Part shown: positions 26,365-37,149 of the stretch, one piece after another
Layout of the letters: each line of letters starts with the position of its first letter
Numbering within the stretch: position 1 is the stretch's first letter
Assembly: GCA_963969345.1 (NCBI GenBank)
Contig: OZ017770.1
Span: 8,875,246-8,939,245, forward strand
Direction of reading: 5' to 3'
Source: Turbatrix aceti
Lineage: Eukaryota > Nematoda > Chromadorea > Rhabditida > Panagrolaimidae
Length of the DNA stretch: 64,000 bases
The notes under the pieces: model-generated
What the model was told of the DNA's origin: nothing
The model's input: only the letters and a program-made list of their open reading frames with translations
Databases searched by the model: none
Translations under genes and position numbers: made by a program

Positions 26365-26555
26365 CAGTGTTGTCGGTTCTGAAAATTTTTCGGGTATCCG
26401 GAACCGAAACCGGAACCGAAAATAAATTTTTCAGGTACTCGGAACCGGAATCGGAACCGAAAGTAGAAAATTTGGGTACCCGAACCGTAACCGAACCGAA
26501 ACCGAAAAACCGAACCGGAATCGAAAATTAATTCTTCGGGTACCCGACAACACTG
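26365..26555. mobile_element. hAT-type MITE 1 (191 bp)
   Basis: Begins CAGTGTTGTCGG and ends CCGACAACACTG, perfect 12-bp terminal inverted repeats with the CA-N-TG form typical of hAT elements. Flanking 8-bp target duplications are atggtaaa (26357-26364) and atgataaa (26556-26563), 7 of 8 matching; 8 bp is the hAT target size. The interior is an array of degenerate ggaaccggaaccgaaa units with no coding capacity. Confidence 0.85.
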
Positions 26556-26579
26556 ATGATAAATAATTTCATTTCATTT

Positions 26580-26614
26580 CATTTATTTATTTCATTCTGT
26601 GAAATAAATAAATG
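26580..26614. repeat. 15-bp perfect hairpin
   Basis: CATTTATTTATTTCA, a 5-base loop, then its exact reverse complement, just right of MITE 1 within an ATTT/ATTTC-rich stretch. Confidence 0.7.
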
Positions 26615-27132
26615 AAAATAAATCACTACGTTGAGCCATACCCGACATAACGACTGATTTACATGGTTTCCCTTTTCGCTGATACGGCACGACCAAGATA
26701 CGCACGCGCACCCGTTCCCTTCGTCTCAAAACCACAAAACAACTACCTCACTTTTTTGACTTGGGTTTTGTTCAAAACCACTGCCCATTGATCGCATAAC
26801 TGTTAGCTGTTTGATTTCTCTTATCTTTGTGTTTGCGCGATAGCTGTTAGCTTCTTTCTTTCAGTACTTGTCCGTCATGTTGTTTGAAATCGCTTTACAA
26901 ACGTTCTGAAGGTCCCTTTTACAAGATTTTACAAGAATACGAATTGCGCCTTTTTCTTGTCGAATTCCGTAATCAGTGGTTTTTATATCCTACTTGTCAG
27001 TCTTATTACATATACCTCGCAAGTTTTCGTGTCTTCTGTCATTTGTCGGATTCTATTTGACTCGTACTTTTCGTTTTTCGTGCTTTTTCTGGTACATAAA
27101 TGGCATATTTCACATTTTTTTTGTGTTTTTAG

Positions 27133-27303
27133 GTAACCGATAAACTTTACCCCAAGATAGCAGTCTTCGACAACCAAAACGTCCGATCCGGCGTTATTCA
27201 AACCTGTAACGGCGCCAAGGTCCATCGTTACGAATTTTCCATCGACGGCGTGACTCCCAAGGGCATGCAAAGGCGTTCGGTGCTTATCAGAACACAGAAA
27301 CAT
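27133..27303 (+). pseudogene. Argonaute first-exon fragment
   Basis: An acceptor (gtgtttttag, ending at 27132) is followed by 57 open codons and a GTGAGT donor. The translation aligns with exon 1 of the intact Argonaute at 32624-32784, most clearly at the shared pattern ...Y-x-F/V-x-IDGV and the R-R that follows it. It lies immediately left of the inverted repeat, and its downstream intron ends exactly where the left arm begins, so the arm is fused to it as exon 2. Confidence 0.65.
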
Positions 27304-27759
27304 GTGAGTTTTTGCAATTACACCCAGTTTTCAATATTGTTTCATGATTTTTAGTAATTAGGGGGGTTGCAAACAGTCAACGGCCTTGTACGAAGTTATC
27401 AACTTGTTGTTCACGGAGAATAAATGGCCGTTGACGGCAGTATATGACAACTGCTCCATACTGTACACCCCGAATCCGCTGCCGGACATATTCGATACCG
27501 TTTTTGAACGGGTACAGACACCTAAAGAAATCAATCATGATTTCTTTAACGGCCTCTCGCAGGTCGGGGTGGTAAGTTCTCCAATCGCCGTCCTCCAGCT
27601 CGACGACCCCGAGCACCAAAAAATGGACAACTTTGGCAGTGTCGATGTCAGCCTGACTTCTTTCCTCGAGCTGCTTACAACGCAGCCTCTAATCAACAAA
27701 GAAGCCTGCGACTTGAAGCTTCTCAACTGACGTTTACGACACAGCCAACAAAAAAGCGG

Positions 27760-27855
27760 TGACACTCAAAAAAATCAACCACGATTTTTTTATGTGCCTG
27801 ATGTATGTCATCGTCAGCATCTCGCTGATCGCCGTTCTTGATTTCGTTGAGCTTA
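27760..27855 (+). pseudogene. Second Argonaute exon-2 fragment inside the left arm
   Basis: A further piece of the same Argonaute region follows the first within the arm. The translation reads KINHDFFMC, then a hydrophobic run and LIAVLDFVEL, parallel to EINHDFFNG.. of the intact gene and of the preceding fragment. It is mirrored in the right arm (about 28315-28410). Confidence 0.6.
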
Positions 27856-27884
27856 ATAGTAAGTCTTGCGCATCTGTGTTTTTT

Positions 27885-27973
27885 TCAAGTGCGTAGGTCT
27901 GCGAGACCTATTATCAAGCTCAACGATTTCGCTTTGACGGCTTTAAGTTTGTTCAAATGTGTTTAATTCTGGG
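27885..27973 (+). pseudogene. Argonaute PAZ-region fragment in the spacer
   Basis: The translation VCETYYQAQRFRFDGF matches VCKTYHQARRLRFDGF in exon 3 of the intact Argonaute. It is followed by a GTGAGT donor at about the same place as in the intact gene. It belongs to the single-copy side of the inverted repeat. Confidence 0.65.
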
Positions 27974-28819
27974 TGAGTATATTTTCTGATTGAAAACAAC
28001 ATTTGTTTTGTATTTTTTTAGGATCTCGTGTACACGCAGTGCGCAACGAACCTCCGACTCGCCAACAGAAACGAACGCGGGCAACAAAACTTTTCCCGAA
28101 AATGATCGACAAAAAGAGTTACAATTCGCACAGCAAGTTTTTAAGACTTCCAAACTCGTGAATTGTAAGCTTGTTTTCAGAATTGAAACGAAATTGACGT
28201 ACTGCCGCAGCATCTGTGCTACGAAGAAATCTGATCCGTCAAAGCGAGTCGTTCGGCTTGATAGTGTGTCTGGCAGACCCGTGAACTTTTATACAAGCAC
28301 AGGTAGGCAAGACCTATTATCAAGCTCAACGAGTTCAAGAACGGCGATCAGCGAGATGCAGACGATGACATACATCAGGCCCATAAAAAAATCGTGGTTT
28401 TTTTTTATGAGTGTCACCACTCTTTTGTTGGCTGTGTCGTAAACGTCAGTTGAGAAGCTTCAAGTCGCAGGCTTCTTTGTTGATTAGAGGCTGCGTTGTA
28501 AGCAGCTCGAGGAAAGAAGTCAGGCTGACATCGACACTGCCAAAGTTGTCCATTTTTTGGTGCTCGGGGTCGTCGAGCTGGAGGACGGCGATTGGAGAAC
28601 TTACCACCCCGACCTGCGAGAGGCCGTTAAAGAAATCATGATTGATTTCTTTAGGTGTCTGTACCCGTTCAAAAACGGTATCGAATATGTCCGGCAGCGG
28701 ATTCGGGGTGTACAGTATGGAGCAGTTGTCATATACTGCCGTCAACGGCCATTTATTCTCCGTGAACAACAAGTTGATAACTTCGTACAAGGCCGTTGAC
28801 TGTTTGCAACCCCCCTAAT

Positions 28820-29083
28820 GCTTCTGTTAACTTGATTTTTTTGATTGTAATGTGATTTGCTTTATTTGTGTGTACGTTATAAATTTCTGTGATCTACTTT
28901 TGTGTACCATAACTTCAACTACCAGCTATCAGCCTTGTTGCTGGTTGTAACAGTTACTTTATTTTTCACATCCAGCTAACCTTAATATCTAGCTTTTGTT
29001 AGTGCTTTCACATCTTTTCATAAAAAATTGGTAAAAATCGGTTTAATGAAAAATAGTTTTTTGTGCGTCAACTGAAACACGGT
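28820..29083. other. Spacer between inverted repeat and MITE 2
   Basis: No coding signal. The last 8 bases are the target duplication of MITE 2. Confidence 0.5.
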
Positions 29084-29495
29084 CAGGGTTGTCAGTTCTG
29101 AAAATTTTTCGGGTACTCGAACCGGAGCCGAAATCCTGTTTTTTTGCGTACTCAGAACCGGAACCGGAACCGAAAATGGTCTTTTCGGGTATTCGGAACC
29201 GGAACCGAAAGTAGAAAATTCGAGTACCCGAACCAGAACCGAAACGGAACTTTTCAAACCGCGTGCGAAACAAAATTTGAAGGATTTTGGTGTCAAAAGT
29301 GTTTAAAAACAAGAAAAATGCTTTAATTATGAACTTATAACCGACTTCTAAGCGTTTTTTTTTCATTCTAAGAGCTCGTTTTTTCCATAATTTGAACTCA
29401 TTTTTAAAATCCGGGTACCCGGAACCGGAACCGAAAATATATTTTTTTGGGTACCCGGAACCGGCCGGTTCCGGTCCGGGTACCCGACAACACTG
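29084..29495. mobile_element. hAT-type MITE 2 (412 bp)
   Basis: Left end CAGGGTTGTCAG and right end CCGACAACACTG are imperfect copies of the MITE 1 termini. The 8-bp target duplications are aacacggt (29076-29083) and aacactgt (29496-29503), 7 of 8 matching. The interior has the same ggaaccggaaccgaaa units plus about 160 bp of unrelated sequence in the middle, so it is a longer relative of MITE 1. Its own target duplication shows that it and MITE 1 inserted independently. Confidence 0.85.
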
Positions 29496-29503
29496 AACAC
29501 TGT

Positions 29504-30359
29504 TTATTATCTGCAAACTTATGCGTAAAATTGTGTCAACTTTCGTTGACTTCCAATGCTTATTGCCATGCGTTGGCCATCACTGCATACTTTCAAGTTC
29601 ATGATCAGGTGCGTTTGCAGGTGTACTACATTTGTCGTGACACGTGTGGCACCATGGAATCTACTAGTTATTCCAGGTATGCTTTCACTCTAACGAGATG
29701 AACAAAGGATTTTAAAAAAATATCTAAAAGAAAGACAGCTGGCAGGAACTCGTCAAAATTGCTCCTTTGGTCGAGAATGTTAATCATGGATGTGTGAACA
29801 AGAAATCCCCCTTTCAGGGGTTTTTTTCATTCGAGAATAAACACAAACATTGTGATAAATTGATTTGAAGAATAAAAAAAAGCAAGAACATTATTGATCA
29901 TGTTCGAGAACAAACAGTAATTTCAGGTAACTGCCTGTTAAAGGATAAAGTTGAGAAAAGTTGAGATAAGCCATTTTTTGTCAAACGACATTGCTTTTGA
30001 TCCCCATTTTTTTATTTTATTTGTTAGGAAAATTTAGTCCTGTTCACGGACGAAAGCAAACGTCTGCTCCCCCGTGATGTCTGCAAAAAAAATTAGTCTC
30101 GTTCTAGAATAAAAGGTTTGTTCTATCGCTCACAGAATGATAATCACAAGCATACCTCATTGTATGGGCATCGCCGGTCGTTCGTTCCTCATGTTCGCTG
30201 CAGTTATGACTCATCCTAATCGCGCAGATGAGGAGAAAAACCGAGTTGCTGTCGAGCTGTTTTGCATTTTTGTCTTTTTGTCTTTTGTCCGTCTGATTGA
30301 ACCGTTCCCGCGTCTTTTCTAATTTTGTTGGTCAAAAATATTTCATATGTTCCATCATT
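29504..30359. other. Intergenic region, no gene recognised
   Basis: Short frames only, such as 29447-29701 and 30137-30322, without splice support or recognisable motifs. Confidence 0.45.
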
Positions 30360-30800
30360 TCCTGTTTATTATAATCCTGTTTCAAAAGCTACCTTTACCA
30401 TGTGGAGTATGAAGCATTTCTTGGCCTGTAAGTGTATAGTGATCATGACCGAATTCGTGCTCGCAATTTTCGGGTAGACCAATGACGTTGTACTTTTTGG
30501 CTGTGTGAACTAAATAGACGCGCAACTCCTAATCCCCCCGGCATAGATGATATTTTTCATGTTTTGGTCAGTGTTGACGTTTTCGTCTGTTAGAATGTCG
30601 TAGAGGTGATTTAATTTTTTTGGCGGTAAAAATCTCAGGTTTTGTCAGTGACATGCGTGTTGTTGTTTTTTTTCTTGCTCAGCTTGGCCTCTATGTCGTA
30701 AAAATTAGCGTAGAAAACGTCGGATGCAGAATCTAGCACGCTGTTGTGTGCTTGATTTTTGACCTCATGTTGGCTGCTTTCTTTTTTTGAGAACACGAAG
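30360..30800 (-). pseudogene. Unknown multicopy family, copy 1 (degenerate)
   Basis: Read on the minus strand, short conserved blocks occur in the same order as in the other copies: DVFVFSK, KNQAHN, a D.L.T(D/N)E block, then YLVHTAKKYNVIGLP and EHEFGHDHYTLTGQEM. The last block is histidine-rich. Frames shift between blocks and stops interrupt them. I do not recognise the family. Confidence 0.5.
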
Positions 30801-30989
30801 ACATCGTCGAACTACGAACTCTTGTTTTTACCTTTCCTGGCGACTTTACTCAGAAAAAAATGGTACTGTGAAAAACACGTGAAAAAATTGTGCCTAGATT
30901 TTTTTTCATTACTAACAAAAGGTTTTTCTGTTTCTTGGCCTGATAATTCTTTTCCTGCCAAGAGTGGCACCTTCTTTGCGTACAGAGCG

Positions 30990-31320
30990 TTCTGACGCCT
31001 CTGACGGAAACGACCAGATTGGCACTGCATTTTCCACGATCATCATGTGACGTCGTGATGTAGAAGACCTTTACCACGTTTTTGTCAGTGATTGTGTATT
31101 CCTCTGTTGGAATGCCGTAGCGGGGATATAGCCCGATGATAAACAAACTCCTGTTTTGTCCGTGGTAAATACCATCTCGTTTTTCTTTAGACTTTACTTT
31201 GCTTCTGTGCAGTATAAATACTGTGAAAAACGTTTAAATCAGAAGCCAGTACGCACTTGTGCGCTTGATTTTTGACCTTTTGTTTATTGTCTCCTTCGAG
31301 AACACGAACCGCAGCCTCGG
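30990..31320 (-). pseudogene. Unknown multicopy family, copy 2 (degenerate)
   Basis: Carries the KNQAHKC..ASD.NVF block (about 31230-31320) and a YGIPTEEYTITDKN block (about 31070-31120), both aligned with copies 1, 3 and 4. The 3' part differs from the other copies. Broken by stops. Confidence 0.45.
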
Positions 31321-31499
31321 TTTTTCGTTTATGACAGTTTGCAGTCAAGAAAAATATTGTGTGCAACAAGGAAAAAATTTGTGCCGGTCTAAATAAATAC
31401 CTTGGATTAAAAAAAACTGCCTAAAAAACTAAAAAGTATCAAATTAAAAAAAATTATAAATATTTTTTGGTACACTTAGTAAGAAATATTTTGTTTGTG

Positions 31500-31920
31500 G
31501 CATCGTTCTCTGATTATCAATAATTCTGTTTCAAAAGCTTTGTTTTCCGTGTGGACAAGAAAGCATTTTTTGGCTTATGAGAGACCAGTGATCATGGAAG
31601 AATGACGATGTACTTTTTGGCAGCAAAAGATAAATCAAAACACAATTCCGAATCTCACCAACGTAGAATAATACCTTCTCCATGATTTGTTCAGTTAATG
31701 CGTATTCGTTTGTTAGAAAGTCGAATGGATGATGTACATACTTTTTTTTTGTCGGCAGAAATCTCAGTTTTTAGTATGTCAGTGATATGCGCGATGTCTT
31801 TTTTCTCCTGGACCAGCTTGGTTTCTCTGCCGTAAGTAACAAAAACGTCGGAATCGCAATTGTACGCTTGATTTTTGATCACTTGTTCGTTGTAAATTTT
31901 TGAGAACACGAACTGCATGA
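31500..31920 (-). pseudogene. Unknown multicopy family, copy 3 (degenerate)
   Basis: The longest single frame of the family, about 75 codons from 31918: FVFSKIYNEQVIKNQAYNC, a YGRETKLVQEK block and ITDILK. Further on, in another frame, come FLTNEYALTEQIMEKV and EIRNC. The DNA matches copy 4 closely, for example around 31511-31560 against 36291-36345. Confidence 0.5.
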
Positions 31921-31950
31921 ACTTGTAAAATTTGCGTCCAGAAACATTTT

Positions 31951-32611
31951 TTTCATGTCAGGATCAGTAACAAAAATTCTTAATATTTTTTTTCTTGTGC
32001 ATTCAAAAATTCACCATAAATAGCTTTACAGAGCTGAGTTTTTTTAGAGACAAACGATATCACTAATCCACACAGTTGTCTTTTTGTTGTTCTAAGTTCA
32101 TAAAAAATATAAAAGTTCCTTGGAGTTTTCTTCTAAGTATTATGTTTGAAATTGCTCTTAAAAAGTGGTAACGATCATTTTCACGAAAATTATTGCATAA
32201 TAATTTAAAAAAAGCTTTTTTTTCAAAATTAAAAATTTTTATAATAGTATATCATTTTTTAGTTTCTTCATCATTTTTTTTAGTTTAAATATAAAACTAA
32301 TTTTTTTTCAGAAAAAATGAAACAATTTTGGTCTACTATTCATTTTTTGGTTTTGAATTTATTGACTTGATGAAAAAAAAATCATATTATTCCTTTGTTA
32401 TTTGTCAGTTTCGTTTGACGGTAATTTTTGTACCCTTTATCTGGTGTAAATACATATCATGTGCATTTGATAACGTGTTTATATTTATAAAAATGCACAT
32501 GGATTTTTGTAATTATTATATTTGCCTAGGGATATGAGTTTTGTGACAGTGATGCATTGATATTACTTGGATGTTACCGTGTTGACAGTCCCGTACATAA
32601 ACCAAACACCA
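31951..32611. other. AT-rich region upstream of the Argonaute gene
   Basis: Very T-rich with no coding signal. A promoter for the Argonaute gene would be expected here, but no defined element can be named. Confidence 0.45.
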
Positions 32612-32621
32612 GTTTTTTTAG
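32612..32621 (+). promoter_or_regulatory. Splice acceptor just before the Argonaute start codon (candidate trans-splice site)
   Basis: gttttttta followed by G ends two bases before the ATG at 32624. The same frame upstream meets a stop at about 32558 with no other ATG. This supports 32624 as the start and suggests spliced-leader addition or a 5'-UTR intron. Confidence 0.45.
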
Positions 32622-32623
32622 AC

Positions 32624-35600
32624 ATGTCGATCGACTTCTCTGGACACGACCAAGGATTCTCAAATCTCTTCTCCCTACGCATCCGGAAGGAAGCCAAAGT
32701 TTTCAAGTACACCGTTGCCATCGACGGCGTTGCGTTCAATGGCAGGCGGAGGTCGTTCACAACGCACCAAGACTCTGGACTCCCGTGAGTTTTTGCGATT
32801 ATTCATTTTTTTCAACATTTTTGCTTATTTTTTTAGCATCTACGGAGGATTCGAGAAGTCAAGAGCCCTTTACTACTTAATGAATTACGTGTTTGCTGTT
32901 AACAGCTGGCCGGTGACGGCATTGTATGATAACTGCTCCGTGCTATATACACCAAATCCACTTCCCGGTCTCTACATGGATTATTATGAAAAAAGCTTTC
33001 TAACAACAGAAATTAATCACGATTTTTTTAACGGCCTCTCACAGGTCGTGGTGGTGATTTCCGCGAGTGCAATTTTCAACCTCGACAACTACCAGCATCG
33101 TCGCACAGACAGCTTTGAAGTCGTCGACGAAAGCCTTACATCTTTCCTCGAACTACTCACGACGCAGCCCCTCATCGACCAGTAAGTATCTTCCTGAAAC
33201 TTTTCAGTTGATGAATATGCACATTGTTTTTTTTGCAGATTCGGTTTTGACAAGACGACTCTTCGGAACATCGTTTCTCCAGAAGTTGTCAAAACAAACG
33301 ATTTTGGCGTCCATTTCAAGCTCGAGGTCACGAAGGGCGTCAATCTTTGCCAGCCTGACGAGGGAAAGCAGGATCCTGATTTCAAAGTGGGTCTCGACGT
33401 TCGCATTTCGGCGTACTACGAATCCGCCAGCTTCGCGACTGTATTCCGCCGATACCTCTCGTGCTACGCCACGGGATCTTCAATGCCCTACGTCGAATTT
33501 ACGAACGTCTTCAAGGGTGTTCGGGTCTGCAAGACCTACCACCAAGCTCGCCGACTTCGATTTGACGGCTTTACGCCAGATGCCATTGGTTCTCAAGTGT
33601 GAGTTTACTTTTTTTTGGAGCGAAAAAACATTTGTCTTCTTTTTTTTAGCATCCGGACAGATGCAGGCGACGAGATTTCCCACGAGGCATACTTCGCCGA
33701 GAAGTACGGCATCAAGGTCGACGGTTCGCTTCGCGCTGTCAAGGTCTCCTTCGGTAACGCTGCGATGATCATACCTGTGGAGGCGTTGATGATCTGCCCC
33801 TACCAGCGCTTTCCGAGAGATCGCTACTCTCACATCTCGGGCGATTTCCAAACCCAGCTGTTGAGGGTTTGTCTCTTTTGCTTTGTCGAAACGGCTATTT
33901 TCCTATTTGCAGGAGAATGTGATGAGGCCAGAAGTACGGAAAGCTCGTATCGATAAGGTCGCCCAGTATCTCTTCAATTCGAGTACCTTCTTCGAGGAAT
34001 TTCATGTCAAATTGATTCCGGATTCAAACAGAGTATGTATTTTCAACTTTTTTTTTCATTTTTAAAGTGCAAAAAATTTTCAGATTTCCTTCAACATTTG
34101 TCGTCCTCCCCATGCTGGCGATCAGGCCCGCGACTTCGGCAAGTTCCAGGTAAACCGCTACGTCAACGCCGCCATGGCCCGTCGAATCGTGATCGTATAC
34201 TTCCCCTCCATCCCTCAAAACGTCCTCCAGTGAGTTTTACATGATTTCAGAGCCTATTTTCTTTGTTTGATTTTTTATAGGCAGCTCACGAACCAGCTCT
34301 ACGAGTATGCCAAGCGGAAGGGCATGACGTTTCCTCGGAGCAACCCGTCCTACGAGCCTTTCGACAACACTCGCGCCGATCTTTTCAAGTGGCGTGAATT
34401 TTTTGAACGGATTTCTGACACGTCGCCCAGCATCGTCATCTACATCGACCACAAGAGTCACGACTCCCACAGTAAGATTTTCATAATTTCAAATTTGTTT
34501 ATCTTTTGCAATTTTCAGACACGCTCAAACTGATGGAACACGAATTCGACGTTCTGACTCAGCATCTGTGCGTCGAAACGATTTCGAAGCGCATCGGCGG
34601 GCAAACCCTGGAGAATATCCTGAATAAGATGAACGAGAAGCTGGGTGGCACGAATTACGCTGTACGACCGAGGTTGGTTTTTTTGTTTCGTCGTTGATTG
34701 TGGCCTAAAACAAGTTTTGTATTGCAGCTTCGAAACCGATTACGGACTCGAGAAAGATCGCACTTTCTTTATCGGATACGACGTCTCGCACCCGTCCCCC
34801 TCCAGCTCGGAAATCCAACACGCTCGTTCGCTCGGGTTGCGATCACTTCACCCGTCGACTGTTGGTATTTCGGCCAATGCTGCCAAAGGAAAATACAGTT
34901 TCCTCGGAAACTACTTCTACCAAGAAAGCCGCAGCGAGGCTGTCGACGGTGGGATGCTCAAGAAAACCGTGAAGCAACTACTCACCATCCGCCATGCAAA
35001 CCGCCCGGGTGTTGCTGCGCCGGAATACGTCTTTATCCTTCGAGACGGTGTCAGCGAGGGCCAGTACAAAATGGTAATGGAGCAAGAATTCCCATCCATC
35101 AAGGAAGCCTTTGCGGAATTCTACTCAGAGGTCCAGAACGTCGTCTCCGAAACCCCGAAGTTTGTCACCATGATCGTCACGAAGCGCCACATGAAGCGGT
35201 TTTTCAACAAAAGCGGTGGCAACGTCGATATCAATTCATGCATGAGCGCAGGCGTCGCGAAGGGAAACGCGGATTCATACCTGACTGTTTCCGCTCGCCC
35301 GATCATGGTTGGTTTTTTATTTATTTTTTCGCTTTTATTTGTATCATTTTTTTTCACTTTTAGGGTACTGCGAAGCCTCCCGAATACACGGTTCTTCACA
35401 ACGAAACCGAAAGCGATATGACGTCCATCCGGGCTACGGTGCACAGCTTGTGCTCGGGCCATCAAATTATCACCTCTCCGGTCAGCCTCCCCGAACCAGT
35501 CTTTGTGGCTCACGAATTGGCGAAACGAGGAGCGAACAATCTGAAGGCTCTCATTCAGCACGAAGCGGAAATGCTGACAATGGAAAATGGCCTGTACGAT

Positions 35601-35669
35601 GTCCAGGAATTGACGCAAAAACTGAGTTACTCAGAACGCCAGCTCCTCATGCAACACTTCAACGCTTAG
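32624..35669 (+). CDS. Argonaute protein, nematode type, with intact slicer residues
   Basis: Ten exons: 32624-32784, 32837-33181, 33239-33598, 33650-33866, 33913-34032, 34084-34229, 34281-34471, 34519-34672, 34728-35307, 35364-35669, giving 859 residues. The N-terminal and linker region spans exons 1-2, PAZ about exons 3-4, MID about exons 5-8 and PIWI exons 9-10. PIWI shows FFIGYDVSHP (Asp583), FILRDGVSEGQY (Asp671) and VFVAHELAKRG (His808). A glutamate at 631 or 635 could fill the fourth position, so the DEDH set looks complete. Also seen are TMIVTKRHMKRFF and GTAKPPEY, wording typical of the nematode-expanded Argonautes. Most WAGO-type Argonautes lack the catalytic residues, so the complete set points to a slicing member (CSR-1-like rather than WAGO), though subclade assignment needs a tree. 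Role: guide-RNA-directed silencing. Confidence 0.93.
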
Positions 35670-35738
35670 GTTTGGTCAGTAACTCTTGCAAGAACGCATA
35701 GGTTCAACGCATAGGTTTGGTCAGTAACTCTTGTAATA
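35659..35738 (+). repeat. 45-bp tandem duplication across the Argonaute stop codon
   Basis: The last codons, stop and start of the 3' UTR (from aacgcttaggtttggtcag) are repeated about 45 bp later with few changes. Only the first copy is in the reading frame. Confidence 0.75.
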
Positions 35739-36264
35739 ACAATAATAAATATTGAAAAAAGTATACCGAATCAGATAAGAGGATCACCTGTGCACACATG
35801 ACAGAGAAACAACTGTCAGTTATATTATCAGTCTTCAATTACATAATGTTAGAGCTTCATGAATCAATGAAAGTCTCTGTTTACGCTACCTTATTAGCGC
35901 AGATAAAATATTTACATACAACACATTGATTGCGATTGCGATCGTACGGCAGGTCTGTCGATCACACCGCATTGCAGTCACTGGGGTTAGTGATGTTCGT
36001 TCGCGCACAGAAAAAAGCAGCGTTCTTCTCAGTCTGACGATTTGCGGGCAACTTTTTCGGCTTTTCATGTTCCACAATTTAGTTTTTTTTAAATCCGTTT
36101 GATCGTGTATTGCTCATGAGTCCGAAAGCTGTATTTTTGTTGTTTAATGAGTCGTTTTTCTATCAACGTAGTTCACGATCCTCACTACAATCGCTGTAGT
36201 AATAACTCGTCCAAAAGAGGAGAAAAGCTGCGTTGACATTTTGCGCTTTTCTTATTTTACCACT

Positions 36265-36770
36265 TCGCTGACCAGAAATATATTGTTTGTTGCATCATTT
36301 TCTGATTATCAATAATGCCGTTTCGAAAGCTTTGTTTTCCATGTGAAAAAGGAAGCTTTGTTTTCCATTTTTGGACTATGAGTGACCAGTGATCATGGAA
36401 GAACTCATTCGCGCTTGCGGCTTTTGCGCAGACCAATGACATGTACTTTTTGGCAGCAAAAGAGGCTTTATGTACTAAATAGAAGCACAATTCCGAATCT
36501 CACCGGAGTAGAATACTTTTTCCATGATTTGTAAAGTGATTGTTTATTCGTGCGTAGGAAAGTCGTATTGTATAATATAATTTTTTTGCAGGCAAAAATC
36601 TCAGGTTTTATGTCAGTGATGCGCGTTGTCGTTTTTCTCGTTGACTTCTGTGCCGTAAAGCATAGCGTAAAAAAACATTAGAATCAGAAGCCAGTATGCA
36701 ATTGTGCGCTTGATTTTTGATTACATGTTTGTTGTAAATTTTTGATAACACGAAGACATCAGCTAACTGC
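36265..36770 (-). pseudogene. Unknown multicopy family, copy 4 (degenerate)
   Basis: Minus-strand blocks ADVFVLSKIYNKHVIKNQAHN, then YDFPTHE.TITLQIMEKVFYSGEIRNC and a tail near 36300. Each aligns with copies 1 and 3 and is interrupted by stops and frame changes. It lies on the far side of the Argonaute gene from the other three. Confidence 0.5.
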
Positions 36771-37149
36771 CGCCCTTTGTTTTTACGTTCATGACTATGC
36801 AATAATTATGCTCCCAAAAAATGTATGACCTGTGCAGAAATTATGTTTATGAAAAATGTTTTATTTTATTTTATCCGGATTGTCTAAATAAAATGTACTT
36901 AAAAGTTACTAAATCTGATTTTTTTGCGTAAGCTTCTGTAACTTATGATTCCATATATCGGCTCATTTGTCTTTGATTTGTGCCTATGTGACAGTGTTGC
37001 TTTGCATTTCCTAGGATGTTGACGATGATCTACTCTGCCGTGGTTACAGTTTTTTTCAACCTTCATACCATGTTCGTGTTCAATCTGTGTCCACCTGATG
37101 CCGGAAAGAAAGGTACTGTGCTCAATGTGTGCAAGGCTTAAAAAGTTCG

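Larger units (their letters stand above)
27357..28819. repeat. Long inverted repeat made of Argonaute-derived sequence (candidate hairpin-RNA locus)
   Basis: Left arm about 27357-27882, right arm about 28297-28819, spacer about 410 bp. Both arms end in attagggggg / cccccctaat. Over the outer ~400 bp they encode the same 114-residue frame on opposite strands with no difference, so identity there is complete; the inner ~120 bp have scattered mismatches. The coding content is Argonaute exon 2: shared motifs with the intact gene are TALYDNCS or TAVYDNCS, LYTPNPLP, EINHDFFNGLSQV and SLTSFLELLTTQPLI. Single-strand transcripts could fold into a dsRNA stem of 400-520 bp. No target-site duplication is visible at the outer ends, so this does not look like a transposon with long terminal repeats. 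Confidence 0.85.

Noticed and set aside
27357..28819. A foldback DNA transposon with ~500-bp terminal inverted repeats
   Set aside because: No target duplication is visible outside attagggggg / cccccctaat, the arms encode Argonaute and no transposase-like sequence, and the left boundary coincides with a splice acceptor.
26365..29495. A composite hAT transposon carrying the Argonaute palindrome between MITE 1 and MITE 2
   Set aside because: Each MITE has its own matching 8-bp target duplication, and the outermost flanks (atggtaaa and aacactgt) do not match each other.
34698..35363. A 221-codon frame overlapping Argonaute exon 9
   Set aside because: It is an out-of-frame reading of the PIWI exon, with arginine- and cysteine-rich translation and no motif.
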